Assembly (NCBI GenBank): GCA_030148365.1
Contig: JASBTO010000107.1
Coordinates: forward strand, 1-24,207
Direction of reading: 5' to 3'
DNA from: Kangiellaceae bacterium
GTDB lineage: Bacteria; Pseudomonadota; Gammaproteobacteria; Enterobacterales; Kangiellaceae
DNA length: 24,207 nt
The first letter of the stretch is position 1; every line of letters starts with the position of its first letter. Below, piece by piece: positions 7,415 through 15,528 of the stretch. The notes beneath the pieces are model-generated. The model did no database searches. It was given only the letters and a program-made list of their open reading frames with translations, and was not told the origin of the DNA. A program made the position numbers and the translations under genes.

Positions 7415-10400
7415 ATGAAATCTGAGAATTTTCTTTGCCAATACCTGTTGATCACCGCCACCTTGCTGATGTTGAGCGGAGCCGGACTGACGAGCGCCGT
7501 TGTTGCTGCGGAAGATCCCGAAGTGGACAACCGCAACCTCGAAGCAGATATAAAGCTGGTGCAGGATAAACTTGAAGCCCTGGAAGCGACGGTCAAGGAC
7601 GGAGAGGCGGGCAACAGTCAACTGATGGATACCTATCAGAGCGTGTTGTCGGATCTGCAGGCAGCGATGAGCAGTCGCCAGGAGGCCCGGCAACTGGAGC
7701 AGCAGGTCAGTCAGGTCCCGGAAATAACCCGGGAACTGGAACAGGAACTGCGGGCCCTGCCACAGGATATTCCGGACACCGCGTTTCAATCCCTGTCTCT
7801 GGAGGAGCTTGATGCGCGGCTTACCCAGGAGCAGACCGAACTGAACGGTTACCGGCTGCGCCTTAACGAGATCGAAGCGGAGCAGGAATGGTCCATTCAG
7901 CAAGCCATTACCCGGACAAGGGTTGAACTCGAAAATCTGCCTGCCAAGCCCAGGGGCACAGGCAGCGACGAACTGATGGCCGCCAAAAATCAGGCACTGG
8001 CCGCGCGGCGTATGGCGCTGACGGCCAGGGTCAGTTTGCTGGAGCGGCGTTTGCTCAGCCGCGATGCGTTGGCTTCGGTAAACCGGATCCGCAGCCAGTT
8101 ATTGACGCGCAAGATCAAGTTGGCCGAGCAGCGCACCATGCTGCTCCAGGCGCGCCTCAACAAGCGCCGCCAGTCAGGCGCCGAACGCTCGGTGGCGGCG
8201 GCCCGGGCCATGGCCAGGCAGATGCAGGATCAGCCGGAAGTGATCCGGGAGTACGCTGCGGAAAATGTGAAAATAGCCCAGCAGATCGAGGCGCTTGTCG
8301 AAGAGATTGACGAAGTGGTGCGGCGTACCGAAAGGGTTCAGGTGGAAACCACGCGCATCACCCGCGCCCACGACAGTCTGTCACGGCAATTGCAGATAGC
8401 CGGATTGGACCTGTCGGCGGATTTTGGCGTCTTGCTTCGCCAGCAACGTGCGGCGCTGCCGGAACTGGCAGTGCATGAGGCCAAGGCCGAAGCCAATCGC
8501 CGCAACCTGGTCCAGGCGCGGCTGCTCGAGTTGAGGGTCAATGATCGGCAAATCACGGACCCGCAAGCGGCCGCCGCCGAGCTGGCTGCCGAAGCTGCCA
8601 ACGGGGCGCCTGCTGCGCCGTTGGTACCGGGCGTGTTTTTGCCGCGGCTGGTGGAAGCCCGCCAGCAATTGCTGGCTGAATTGCAGGCGACCAACAGCCG
8701 TTACATCTCGGCACTGGCGGTGCTGGATGTCGAGGAAACCAACCTGCTCAACAATTCCCGCGAGTATGCCGCCCTGCTCGATGAGCGGCTGTTTTGGGTG
8801 CCGAGTGCCCAGCCGGTGGACAGTTCCACTCTGACCAGCATCGGCCGCTCATTATTGTGGCTGTTCTCGCCGGCCAACTGGCAGCAGGCGGGCAAGACTG
8901 CCATGGTGAGAATTAACGAGCGTCCCTTGTTGGCCTTGTTGCTCGCGGCTCTGCCGGCACTGTTGTTCTGGAAACGCAGGCAGTTGATCGGGAACCTGAA
9001 AGCCATGGATACCCGGGTCGGCAAGGTGGGCAAGGATCAGTTCCGGCTAACCCTCGTCGCCATGTTTATCAGTCTGCTGTTGGCCCTGCCGGGCGCCCTG
9101 ATCCTGGCAGTACTGGCCTGGGTGCTGAAAAACCCCGGCACTTTCTCGGGCCATCTTGCCATGGGCTTGTGGGACGCTGCGGCGTTGCTGGTATTGCTGA
9201 GCCTGTTTATCAATATCTGCCGCCGCGGCGGCATCGCAGAAGTACATTTTCGCTGGAAGCCCACGACCCTGAGCGTGGTAAAACGGAATTTCCGCTGGCT
9301 GATGGCGGTACTAATACCGCTGGCGGTGTTGACTGCGATGACTGAAGCGTCCCCCGACAGCAATCTGCGCGATGGTCTGGGACGGCTGATTTTCTGTATT
9401 GCCTCGATTGCCCTCGCCCTGTTCGCCCATCGGGTGCTGCGGCCGGGGCGGGGAGCCCTGGCGTCCCTCGCAGAGGAAACTACCTCCTCGCGGCGCTGGC
9501 AGCTGAGATACATACTGCACCCGGCGGCGGTGGTGCTGCCAATAGCCCTGATGCTGCTGGCGCTGTTCGGCTATCACTACACAGCACTGCATCTGGAAGA
9601 AAAACTGTTTGTCACCGCCTGGGTGCTGGTGGCGGGCGTGCTGGTCTATTACCTCGTCCTCCGGGCCATTGCCGTCAGTGAGCGACGCCTGGCGCTGAAG
9701 CGGTTGCGCGAGAAACGGGAGCGGGACCGGGCCGCCCAGTTGGCGGCCGATAGCACCGCAGAAACGATCCCGGAGGTGACCGAAAGCGACGAGATAGACC
9801 TGGTGACCATCAGCGATCAGAGCCGCGCCCTGGTCAGAATGCTGATATCCGTCGGCGTGGTCGCTGTCCTCTGGCTGTTGTGGGCCGATGTCTTTCCGGC
9901 TCTCGGCGTGTTCAATGAAATCAGTCTCTGGCAGGTGACCGAAAGCGTTGGCGGCGTCGATGAAGCCATCGATATCACCCTGCAAAGTGTGCTGATGGCG
10001 GTGCTGGCGGGATTTATCACCTTTTTTGCCGCCCGCAACCTGCCGGGCACGCTGGAAGTTGCCTTCCTGAACCGGGTCAAGCTGGCCCCCGGCACCAGTT
10101 ACGCGGTGACCACGATCATCCGTTACATCATCGTGATCGTCGGGGTTGTCGTCGCCTTCAATCTGATCGGCGCCCAGTGGTCCAAGGTTCAGTGGCTGGT
10201 GGCTGCGCTCGGTGTCGGGCTCGGGTTCGGCTTGCAGGAGATTGTCGCCAATTTTATCTCGGGCATCCTGATCCTCTTCGAGCGGCCCATCCGGGTCGGC
10301 GATACGGTGACCGTGGGTGGCGAAACCGGTACGGTATCACGGATCCGCATCCGGGCCACGACCATTACTGACTGGGATCGCAAGGAGTTGTTAATCCCCA

Positions 10401-10852
10401 ACAAGACCTTCATCACCGAGCAGTTGACCAACTGGACGCTGTCGGATCCCATCAATCGCCTGATCATCAATGTCGGCGTTGCCTACGGCAGTAATGTCGA
10501 ACTGGTCGAAAAGCTGTTGATGGAGGTTGCCGAAAACAATCCGAAAGTCGCGGAATCGCCATCACCCCAGGTGTTTTTCGTGCGCTTTGGCGATAGTAGC
10601 CTGGACTTCGAGGTACGGGTCTTTATCAGCAGCATGATGGATCTGATGCCTCTGACCCACGAGATCCACATGGCCATCGACCGCACCTTCAGGGAAAACG
10701 GCATTGAAATCCCCTTTCCGCAGCGGGATCTGCATTTCCGCACGGTATCGGACAAGGTGATCAAGGCGGGGCAGGACATGACTCCTGGCCACGTCGGTGA
10801 CACAAAACCCTCGCAAGCGCCCGGCAAGGCGCCAGACGATCATGGAGACTGA
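7415..10852 (+). CDS. Large MscK/MscM-type mechanosensitive channel
   Basis: At 1145 residues this matches the large MscS-superfamily channels of Escherichia coli (MscK and MscM, each a little over 1100). A cleavable signal (about 1-32, ending SAVVAAE) precedes a long periplasmic region rich in Gln, Glu, Arg and Leu with coiled-coil character (about 35-490). About eleven membrane helices follow (about 503-955). The last contains the pore-lining Gly/Ala-rich sequence ALGVGLGFGLQEIVANF. The MscS beta and C-terminal cage domains come next (about 955-1115), with FERPIRVGDTV and LLIPNKTF. The family opens under membrane tension and releases solutes after hypo-osmotic shock. The sequence does not tell me whether this is the potassium-sensitive MscK or the MscM type, so I give no symbol. 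It is tandem with the exporter 106 bases upstream and ends at a strong terminator. Confidence 0.92.
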   Translation: MKSENFLCQYLLITATLLMLSGAGLTSAVVAAEDPEVDNRNLEADIKLVQDKLEALEATVKDGEAGNSQLMDTYQSVLSDLQAAMSSRQEARQLEQQVSQVPEITRELEQELRALPQDIPDTAFQSLSLEELDARLTQEQTELNGYRLRLNEIEAEQEWSIQQAITRTRVELENLPAKPRGTGSDELMAAKNQALAARRMALTARVSLLERRLLSRDALASVNRIRSQLLTRKIKLAEQRTMLLQARLNKRRQSGAERSVAAARAMARQMQDQPEVIREYAAENVKIAQQIEALVEEIDEVVRRTERVQVETTRITRAHDSLSRQLQIAGLDLSADFGVLLRQQRAALPELAVHEAKAEANRRNLVQARLLELRVNDRQITDPQAAAAELAAEAANGAPAAPLVPGVFLPRLVEARQQLLAELQATNSRYISALAVLDVEETNLLNNSREYAALLDERLFWVPSAQPVDSSTLTSIGRSLLWLFSPANWQQAGKTAMVRINERPLLALLLAALPALLFWKRRQLIGNLKAMDTRVGKVGKDQFRLTLVAMFISLLLALPGALILAVLAWVLKNPGTFSGHLAMGLWDAAALLVLLSLFINICRRGGIAEVHFRWKPTTLSVVKRNFRWLMAVLIPLAVLTAMTEASPDSNLRDGLGRLIFCIASIALALFAHRVLRPGRGALASLAEETTSSRRWQLRYILHPAAVVLPIALMLLALFGYHYTALHLEEKLFVTAWVLVAGVLVYYLVLRAIAVSERRLALKRLREKRERDRAAQLAADSTAETIPEVTESDEIDLVTISDQSRALVRMLISVGVVAVLWLLWADVFPALGVFNEISLWQVTESVGGVDEAIDITLQSVLMAVLAGFITFFAARNLPGTLEVAFLNRVKLAPGTSYAVTTIIRYIIVIVGVVVAFNLIGAQWSKVQWLVAALGVGLGFGLQEIVANFISGILILFERPIRVGDTVTVGGETGTVSRIRIRATTITDWDRKELLIPNKTFITEQLTNWTLSDPINRLIINVGVAYGSNVELVEKLLMEVAENNPKVAESPSPQVFFVRFGDSSLDFEVRVFISSMMDLMPLTHEIHMAIDRTFRENGIEIPFPQRDLHFRTVSDKVIKAGQDMTPGHVGDTKPSQAPGKAPDDHGD

Positions 10853-10876
10853 TCTACAAGAAACTGCTCTAAAATG

Positions 10877-10913
10877 AAAAAAGGGGGACAACTGATGTTG
10901 TCCCCCTTTTTTT
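10877..10913. terminator. Bidirectional intrinsic terminator between the channel gene and tRNA-Phe
   Basis: A perfect 10-bp stem, GGGGGACAAC / GTTGTCCCCC, with a TGAT loop has six A residues on its left (10877-10882) and seven T residues on its right (10907-10913). It therefore works as an intrinsic terminator on both strands. It ends the channel transcript on plus and the tRNA-Phe transcript on minus, starting 5 bases beyond the tRNA's CCA end. Confidence 0.92.
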
Positions 10914-10918
10914 GAAGA

Positions 10919-10994
10919 TGGTGGCCCGGGGCAGAATTGAACTGCCGACACAAGGATTTTCAATCCTCTGCTCTACCGACTGAGCTACCAGGCC
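10919..10994 (-). tRNA. tRNA-Phe (GAA)
   Basis: The minus strand folds into a complete 76-base cloverleaf. The acceptor stem is GGCCTGG / CCGGGCC with one G-U pair, and the D arm is GCTC-AGTCGGTA-GAGC. The anticodon loop TTGAAAA has GAA at positions 34-36. The T arm GGCAG-TTCAATT-CTGCC is followed by discriminator A and an encoded CCA. It closely resembles the E. coli tRNA-Phe. It has its own strong promoter (11036-11064) and terminator (10877-10913), so it is probably an independent transcript lying just downstream of yggX. Confidence 0.97.
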
Positions 10995-11001
10995 ATTTTG
11001 A

Positions 11002-11028
11002 CTTTGCGCCGCTCGTGCTCGCGCAAAG
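11002..11028 (-). other. Perfect 8-bp hairpin in the tRNA-Phe leader
   Basis: CTTTGCGC (11002-11009) and GCGCAAAG (11021-11028) are perfect inverted repeats around an 11-base GC-rich loop. They lie between the predicted transcription start (about 11029) and the mature tRNA 5' end (10994). The hairpin would occupy nearly all of the leader removed by RNase P. Its function is unknown; a processing or folding aid is a guess. Confidence 0.5.
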
Positions 11029-11035
11029 AGCGGGT

Positions 11036-11064
11036 ATTAAACCGATCCGAAGCCGGCAAGTCAA
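11036..11064 (-). promoter_or_regulatory. Sigma-70 promoter of tRNA-Phe
   Basis: On the minus strand a -35 box TTGACT (11064-11059) and a -10 box TTTAAT (11041-11036) are separated by exactly 17 bases. Each matches the consensus at five of six positions. The stretch after the -10 box starts ACCCGCTC, a GC-rich discriminator of the kind found at growth-rate-controlled stable-RNA promoters. The predicted start near 11029 leaves a leader of about 35 bases. Confidence 0.75.
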
Positions 11065-11085
11065 GGGTAAATTGGTTGCCGTCCC

Positions 11086-11361
11086 CTAACTGCTTTCCGG
11101 CGGCGTATAGCCCTCCGGTTTGTCGTAGTCGCCGCCAAACAGGAATTTCTCCATTTCCTCGGCCAGGTACTTGCGGGTGTCCGGATCCGCGAGGCTCAGA
11201 CGTTTCTCGTTGATCATCATGGTCTGGTGGTTGAGCCAGAGCTGCCAGCCCTCTGCCGAAATCTGATCGTAGATTTTCTGTCCCAGCGGGCCGGGATAAG
11301 GCGGCATCGCCAGGCCCTCGGCATCTTTCTTCAGTTTTTGACAATAAATGGTACGGCTCAT
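11086..11361 (-). CDS. yggX: YggX-type Fe(II)-trafficking / oxidative damage protection protein
   Basis: The 91-residue protein matches E. coli YggX along its length. It begins MSRTIYC with the conserved Cys7, then has YPGPLGQKIYDQIS, a QTMMINEKRL core and the ending EGYTPPE. Family members protect iron-sulphur enzymes from oxidative damage and have been proposed to take part in iron trafficking. ATG 11361 overlaps the mutY stop by four bases (ATGA), so translation is probably coupled. The mutY-yggX pairing is conserved in gammaproteobacteria and makes sense because MutY carries a [4Fe-4S] cluster. No intrinsic terminator is visible between its stop and the tRNA-Phe promoter. Confidence 0.96.
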   Translation of the reverse strand: MSRTIYCQKLKKDAEGLAMPPYPGPLGQKIYDQISAEGWQLWLNHQTMMINEKRLSLADPDTRKYLAEEMEKFLFGGDYDKPEGYTPPESS

Positions 11362-12419
11362 TCTCCGGTCTCCAGATTCAACAAGATGGTTCGGACGGGC
11401 GCGGGCAACCCCAGTTGCAGGGCCTCATCGTGGCTGACCCACTGACAGTCAGGGCGCTCCATGATACGGCAATCCGCGGGGCGGATCATGGCCAGCAAGG
11501 GCTCCATGGTCAGATCAAAGTGGCTGAAGCTGTGTCGCAGGCTGGCAAGGGCCCGGAGGTCCGTGGCTTCGACGCCAAATTCCCGTGCACACCATGGGCC
11601 GGGGTCCGTTTCCTGCGCCGGGCATTCGGGCAGGCACCAGAGCGCGCCCCAGATCCCCGTCGGCGGTCGTCGCTGGAGCAATATCTGTCCACGGGTATCC
11701 CGCAGCACCAGGAAAGATGCGGTTCGGGTCGGCCGCTCACGGCGGGGCTTGCGGCCGGGAAAATCCGTCTGGCGCTGCAATTGGCGGGCCTGACAAATAT
11801 CTTCCAGCGGGCACTGGTCACACGCCGGCTTGCTCCTGCGGCAGATCAAGGCGCCCAGATCCATCATGGCCTGGTTATAGGAAGCGGTGCTCTGGGCGGG
11901 TGTCAGGCGTTCGGCGAGTTGCCAGAGTTGCCGGTTGACCCGGGACTCGCCGGGCCAGCCGGCCACCGCGAAACAGCGGGCCAGGACCCGTTTGACGTTG
12001 CCGTCGAGAATGGCGGCAGCCTCCCCGAAGGCGAATGCCGCGATGGCGCCGGCAGTGGATTTGCCAATGCCCGGCAACGCCTCAAGGGCAGCCGCGGTGC
12101 GCGGAAACTCTCCGTCATGGTGATTGAGCAGGGTCTGGGCGCATTTGTGCAGATTGCGGGCCCGCGCGTAATAACCGAGGCCGCTCCACAGGCTGGTCAC
12201 CTCATCGAGCGACGCCGAGGCCAGATCCTTCAGGGTCGGGAACCGGCTCAGGAATTTCCGGTAGTAGGGAATGACCGTTGCCACTTGGGTCTGCTGCAAC
12301 ATGATTTCCGACAGCCAGATCCGGTAGGCGTCTGGCTGCTGCTGCCAGGGAAGATCCTTGCGGCCATGTTGGTGGTAGAAAGTCAGGATCCGGTCGGCGA
12401 AATCTGAAGGGGTGATCAT
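11358..12419 (-). CDS. mutY: Adenine DNA glycosylase MutY
   Basis: MutY removes adenine mispaired with 8-oxoguanine in base-excision repair. The 353-residue length is nearly that of E. coli (350). The helix-hairpin-helix segment LPGIGKSTAGAI (115-126) and catalytic Asp139 in ILDGNVKRV are present, as is Glu38 in LSEIMLQQTQV. The [4Fe-4S] ligands Cys193, 200, 203 and 209 have the correct C-x6-C-x2-C-x5-C spacing. A C-terminal NUDIX-like domain for 8-oxoguanine recognition follows from about residue 230. The gene starts 32 bases after the nucleotidyltransferase gene stops, with no terminator between. It may therefore be co-transcribed with the HPr-rel-A-like cassette. Confidence 0.97.
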   Translation of the reverse strand: MITPSDFADRILTFYHQHGRKDLPWQQQPDAYRIWLSEIMLQQTQVATVIPYYRKFLSRFPTLKDLASASLDEVTSLWSGLGYYARARNLHKCAQTLLNHHDGEFPRTAAALEALPGIGKSTAGAIAAFAFGEAAAILDGNVKRVLARCFAVAGWPGESRVNRQLWQLAERLTPAQSTASYNQAMMDLGALICRRSKPACDQCPLEDICQARQLQRQTDFPGRKPRRERPTRTASFLVLRDTRGQILLQRRPPTGIWGALWCLPECPAQETDPGPWCAREFGVEATDLRALASLRHSFSHFDLTMEPLLAMIRPADCRIMERPDCQWVSHDEALQLGLPAPVRTILLNLETGE

Positions 12420-12451
12420 GGTTTTGGGTGCGGTGTGAAACTGGGGGCAGT

Positions 12452-13534
12452 TTACACGTCAGGCACGGACTTGTCCTGGCTGCCCGCCTTGATGGCGAGG
12501 TGCACGAGCAGCAAGGGCAGCGGCATTCTGAGCCAGTGACCGCGGACATAGAGGGCAAATTTTGCCCGGCGGGCCTGCCCGCTCATACAGGACCCGTGGG
12601 CAGGGGTCATGCCCAGTTTGCTGATGCGGTTGGTCAGGCGCCGGATAAATCCGCTGTGCTCGGGATCGAGGCTGGCGGCGACCTCGCCGGCCCTCGGGTT
12701 GCCGAGCAACTCCCCACAGGCCGAAAGCGCGTAGTAAAGCACTGGCAGCAGCCCCAGTTCCCGGGCCCGTTGCTGCAGCGAATCGTAAAAACCGGCGTTG
12801 TCGAAGTGTTGCAACATCTGATTGATGTCGTTCAAATCCCGCAGGGCGTGGTCCCATTCCCCATCGGTAAACAGGTGAGCAATGCTGTGCAGAATCAGGT
12901 CCCGATCGCTGAGGCTGGAGAATCCGGGATAACCGGGCAAGGCAACCGCGTCGGCGAGGATCGCCTCGCTGGCGACCCGGTATCGGGAGGTCGGCGGCAG
13001 AATGCTGTGGTGCAGGTCCAGCACGCTTTTGCGTTTTCCGTGCAGCATGGGAGGCAGCTCATGCATCCAGCGGCGGTAGTAGAACTGATCGTAGCGGGTC
13101 TGAACGCTGGGCAGCCAACCATGAAAGTTCAGGGTCTTTTCCGCCTTGCGGAGATGGGCACGGGGTACCAGCAGGTCAATGTCGCCCAGCAGGCGGGTCC
13201 TGCTGTGAGGGAGTTCCCGAGCCAGATAGGCGGCGCCTTTGAGTAACACCAGCGGGATGCCAAGCGGACCAAGGGCATGGCCGAGGCGCTCGATTTCCCA
13301 GCGCGCGCTGCGGCCGTTGGAGTCGGCGAGTACCAGGCTGGACACAAGTCGCTGACGACTGCCTTCGGGCAGTTTTTCAAGGCATCCGGCATCGGTCATG
13401 AGTTTGGCCAGCAGCGGTTGCAGGCGGGCGGGTTCCGCCTGGCGCATAGCCAGTTGCAAGTCGGCACCGGAAGCGGAAGCCAGTTGCGCCGGCGACCTCA
13501 GGTAGCGGATCAACAAGGCTTCCGGTTCAGACAT
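12452..13534 (-). CDS. Nucleotidyltransferase-fold protein (NTP_transf_5-like) of the HPr-rel-A-like cassette
   Basis: The 360-residue protein carries the signature of the uncharacterised nucleotidyltransferase family PF14907. LLKGAAYLAREL is followed by LLGDIDLLV with the metal-binding pair Asp118 and Asp120, and later by LDLHHSI and DLILHSIAHLF. This fold transfers a nucleotidyl group from an NTP to an acceptor; the acceptor here is unknown. The start overlaps the kinase stop by eight bases, so the two genes are translationally linked. Related proteins sit beside HPr-kinase and PqqD-like genes in some lasso-peptide clusters, which suggests a shared peptide- or protein-modifying job (inference). 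The C-terminal 100 residues are rich in Arg and Leu and show no motif I know. Confidence 0.85.
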   Translation of the reverse strand: MSEPEALLIRYLRSPAQLASASGADLQLAMRQAEPARLQPLLAKLMTDAGCLEKLPEGSRQRLVSSLVLADSNGRSARWEIERLGHALGPLGIPLVLLKGAAYLARELPHSRTRLLGDIDLLVPRAHLRKAEKTLNFHGWLPSVQTRYDQFYYRRWMHELPPMLHGKRKSVLDLHHSILPPTSRYRVASEAILADAVALPGYPGFSSLSDRDLILHSIAHLFTDGEWDHALRDLNDINQMLQHFDNAGFYDSLQQRARELGLLPVLYYALSACGELLGNPRAGEVAASLDPEHSGFIRRLTNRISKLGMTPAHGSCMSGQARRAKFALYVRGHWLRMPLPLLLVHLAIKAGSQDKSVPDV

Positions 13535-14402
13535 GGTCGGTCCCGAATCCGGATTCCAGCAACGGCATCAATTGCTCCGTGTCGCTGTAGGTGACGGCCA
13601 GAGCCGGGCAATGCTCAACCAGATGACTGAGGGTCGAGAACCCTTTTTCGCCGAGCACCGCAAAGTTGAAGGTCTGCTGCTCCAGCCGGACCAGGGCGCT
13701 CGCCCGGCTTAATTCCGTGACTGCCAGGCGGGCGCCTTCCTGCCAGGTGGGAAACAGGATAAGCCGGGGTATGACTGGCCGATGGGCGTTTTTGATGCTG
13801 ATCGGCGAGGGTTTCATGTGGCAGACATCACCCTTGCTGGTATTGCGGGCAATGTCGCTGAAATCGTCGTTGCCGGCCATCTCGCGGATGATGGCGATGG
13901 AGGCGTTTTTCAGGCTGACTGGCCGCACAAATGCGGTAATACGGTCGCCGGCAATATCGACCAGCCCCAGCTCGTCCGTCAACAGGCGCCAACCCTTGAG
14001 CATCAGGGCAGCGGTCAGTGTGCTTTTGCCGGAGCCGGGCGCGCCGGGGAGGATCAGTCCCCGATCACCCTGGCCGAGCACGCCGGCATGCAGGATAAGA
14101 TAGTGATGGATGTGATTGGAGATGCACCAGTTCATACCCCATTCCAGCATCGGGAAGGCCTGGTTGGCGGTCAGCGGAAAAAACGGCGACTGACCGTCAA
14201 ACTCGAAGACTACCTGGGATTTGAACAGGCGAGCCAGGCCCCGACCCGGGCGCAGGTGGATATGAAAATCACCGTCAGTACCCGCCCAGGCCGGATTGTC
14301 ACCGTAGAGTTTCATCAGATTGTCGGACACCGCAGGAAATCGCGTCCGCAACGTGAAGCGATAAGGTGGGGTCTCAAGGGTCAATTCGCCGGCGGCCAAC
14401 AA
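13527..14402 (-). CDS. HprK-related kinase A
   Basis: The 291-residue protein resembles the C-terminal kinase domain of HPr kinase/phosphorylase and best fits the HprK-related kinase A family. It has a Walker A motif GAPGSGKST (120-128), preceded by HAGVLGQGDRGLILP and followed by LLTDELGLVDI, which matches the DE/DD metal site of HprK. No HPr or PTS gene is nearby, so the substrate is probably not HPr. The N-terminus is uncertain because the frame has no ATG before Met30. I use TTG 14402, with a second TTG at 14399. Homology-like sequence (LAQLGRTRVRELL) continues upstream in frame, and a strong AAGGAG lies at 14506-14511 ahead of a stop. See the finding on this start. The gene follows secreted protein B by 235 bases and overlaps the nucleotidyltransferase gene. 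Confidence 0.87.
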   Translation of the reverse strand: MLAAGELTLETPPYRFTLRTRFPAVSDNLMKLYGDNPAWAGTDGDFHIHLRPGRGLARLFKSQVVFEFDGQSPFFPLTANQAFPMLEWGMNWCISNHIHHYLILHAGVLGQGDRGLILPGAPGSGKSTLTAALMLKGWRLLTDELGLVDIAGDRITAFVRPVSLKNASIAIIREMAGNDDFSDIARNTSKGDVCHMKPSPISIKNAHRPVIPRLILFPTWQEGARLAVTELSRASALVRLEQQTFNFAVLGEKGFSTLSHLVEHCPALAVTYSDTEQLMPLLESGFGTDHV

Positions 14403-14637
14403 CTCCCTAACCCGGGTCCTTCCAAGTTGTGCCAGCCTGGCTGGTGGCGCGCAATGCCGGGACTCGTTAATTATGGTATCCCCGATATAGATAAATATTC
14501 ACTAACTCCTTGTCAGGGTTAGCAAACAGCTTACTACTTTCCCACTGCCGCGCCCAGCAATCCGAGCTCCAGTCGGCAGTTTGGCAAATCCGGCGACGGA
14601 GGCCGGCTTCGGCGAGCACCGCAGCCGGTTGGGCTAT

Positions 14638-15186
14638 TCAGCCATAGGTGCTCTCAAAGAACGTAATCAGTTCAAATTCATACATATACTGACCTGTATT
14701 CACTTCGTAGTAGCCGAGGTTATACCACTGGGTGTAAATCTGGGTGACCTCGCTGGTGTCCAGGAGATATTCCGGAGCTCCCGCAGCGGCATTCAGAAGC
14801 GCGGCTACCGAGTGCCAGGCCAGCGTTCCCGGGTAGTCGTTCAATATCTGCATGAGGGATTTCTTGTCGTAATCACAATTGGGGAAACAGTCTCCGAAGC
14901 GGCTTTTTTCCGAGCCGGTCGCCTTGTAGGGATGGGGCCATTCGTCCTGCTTGGTTCTCCAGTAATCGGGATGCCTGCCCCCGCAGGTCGTAATGGTGTC
15001 GGTCGACGTCACGGTGCCGGACATAAAACCCGAGGGTGAGCAGATTTGTGAACCGAGAACTGCGGGACTGGAAATAGCAAACAGGATCGGACTTGCGGCT
15101 AACCCGGTGAGAAGGCGGCGACGGGTTGACTCGGGCGTGCCGGGCGGCTTGCCCCGGTCGGGCATTCTGGACTGATCTTCCCCCAT
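14638..15186 (-). CDS. Twin-arginine-signal secreted protein B, paralogue of protein A; candidate cassette substrate
   Basis: The 182-residue protein has unknown function. The N-terminus carries STRRRLLTGLAASP (20-33), a twin-arginine-like motif, followed by a hydrophobic stretch and a likely cleavage region AVLGSQ (42-47). The mature part starts CSPSGFMSG (Cys49). It continues with CGGRHPDYW (68-76), EWPHPYK (82-88), DCFP (99-102), LNDYP..VAALLNA, and the ending MYEFELITFFESTYG. All of these blocks recur in protein A. The start at 15186 is supported by AGGGAG eight bases upstream. Conserved cysteines suggest disulphides or metal binding after export. The C-x-G-x-P-x-YW pattern recalls other secreted bacterial proteins with GYW motifs, but I cannot assign a family. 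Its place between the PqqD-like and kinase genes makes it a likely partner of the cassette (inference). Confidence 0.85.
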   Translation of the reverse strand: MGEDQSRMPDRGKPPGTPESTRRRLLTGLAASPILFAISSPAVLGSQICSPSGFMSGTVTSTDTITTCGGRHPDYWRTKQDEWPHPYKATGSEKSRFGDCFPNCDYDKKSLMQILNDYPGTLAWHSVAALLNAAAGAPEYLLDTSEVTQIYTQWYNLGYYEVNTGQYMYEFELITFFESTYG

Positions 15187-15528
15187 CTGAAAAGCTCCCT
15201 ATTACATGTGTCTGTATTTATCGCCATCGCGATCACTGGCCGGACCGGCAGAAAGTCGGCAAGAAAAGCAAAATTTACTTTGCAAAACACATGCCCACAG
15301 CAAGAAAGTTGTGAGAATCAAACGCTTAGTTGTGTTAACCGCCCAGCAGAAGTTCTGGGGGCCACCATGCGTGTAAAAATTTTTGACAGATTCCTGGTGG
15401 TTTCGCACGGTCTTCGCGGGGGCTTGGCTATCGGGACAATCCGTCGCCTGGCAAGACAACAATATGAAGTTCTTGAAGCTCGAGCAGAAAAGGTGATGAG
15501 GTCATGTCAAAAACTGTCGCCCAGTGCT
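15187..15528. other. 342-base gap between the PqqD-like and protein B genes
   Basis: I see no convincing gene here. On the minus strand a TTG-initiated 86-codon frame (15202-15462) and an ATG 25-codon frame beginning at 15505 are open, but neither has a ribosome binding site or a family resemblance. A -35-like TTGACA (15505-15510, minus) has no -10 box at the right distance. The stretch is more AT-rich than the flanking genes near 15280-15310. It may hold a promoter or leader for protein B. Confidence 0.5.

Noticed and set aside
10919..10994. tRNA-Phe as an integration site for a mobile element
   Set aside because: I see no repeat of the tRNA 3' end elsewhere in the window and no integrase gene, and both flanks are ordinary genes with an intact terminator.
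11415..12407. A 330-codon plus-strand frame opposite mutY
   Set aside because: MutY on the minus strand has all catalytic and cluster residues. The long antisense frame reflects high GC in the third codon position.
14603..14628. Hairpin CCGGCT / AGCCGG just after the protein B stop
   Set aside because: The stem is only six perfect base pairs and no T-run follows on the minus strand, so I do not call a terminator.
15202..15462. 86-codon minus-strand frame in the cassette gap
   Set aside because: TTG start, no ribosome binding site, unusual composition, no recognisable domain. Kept only as part of the gap description.
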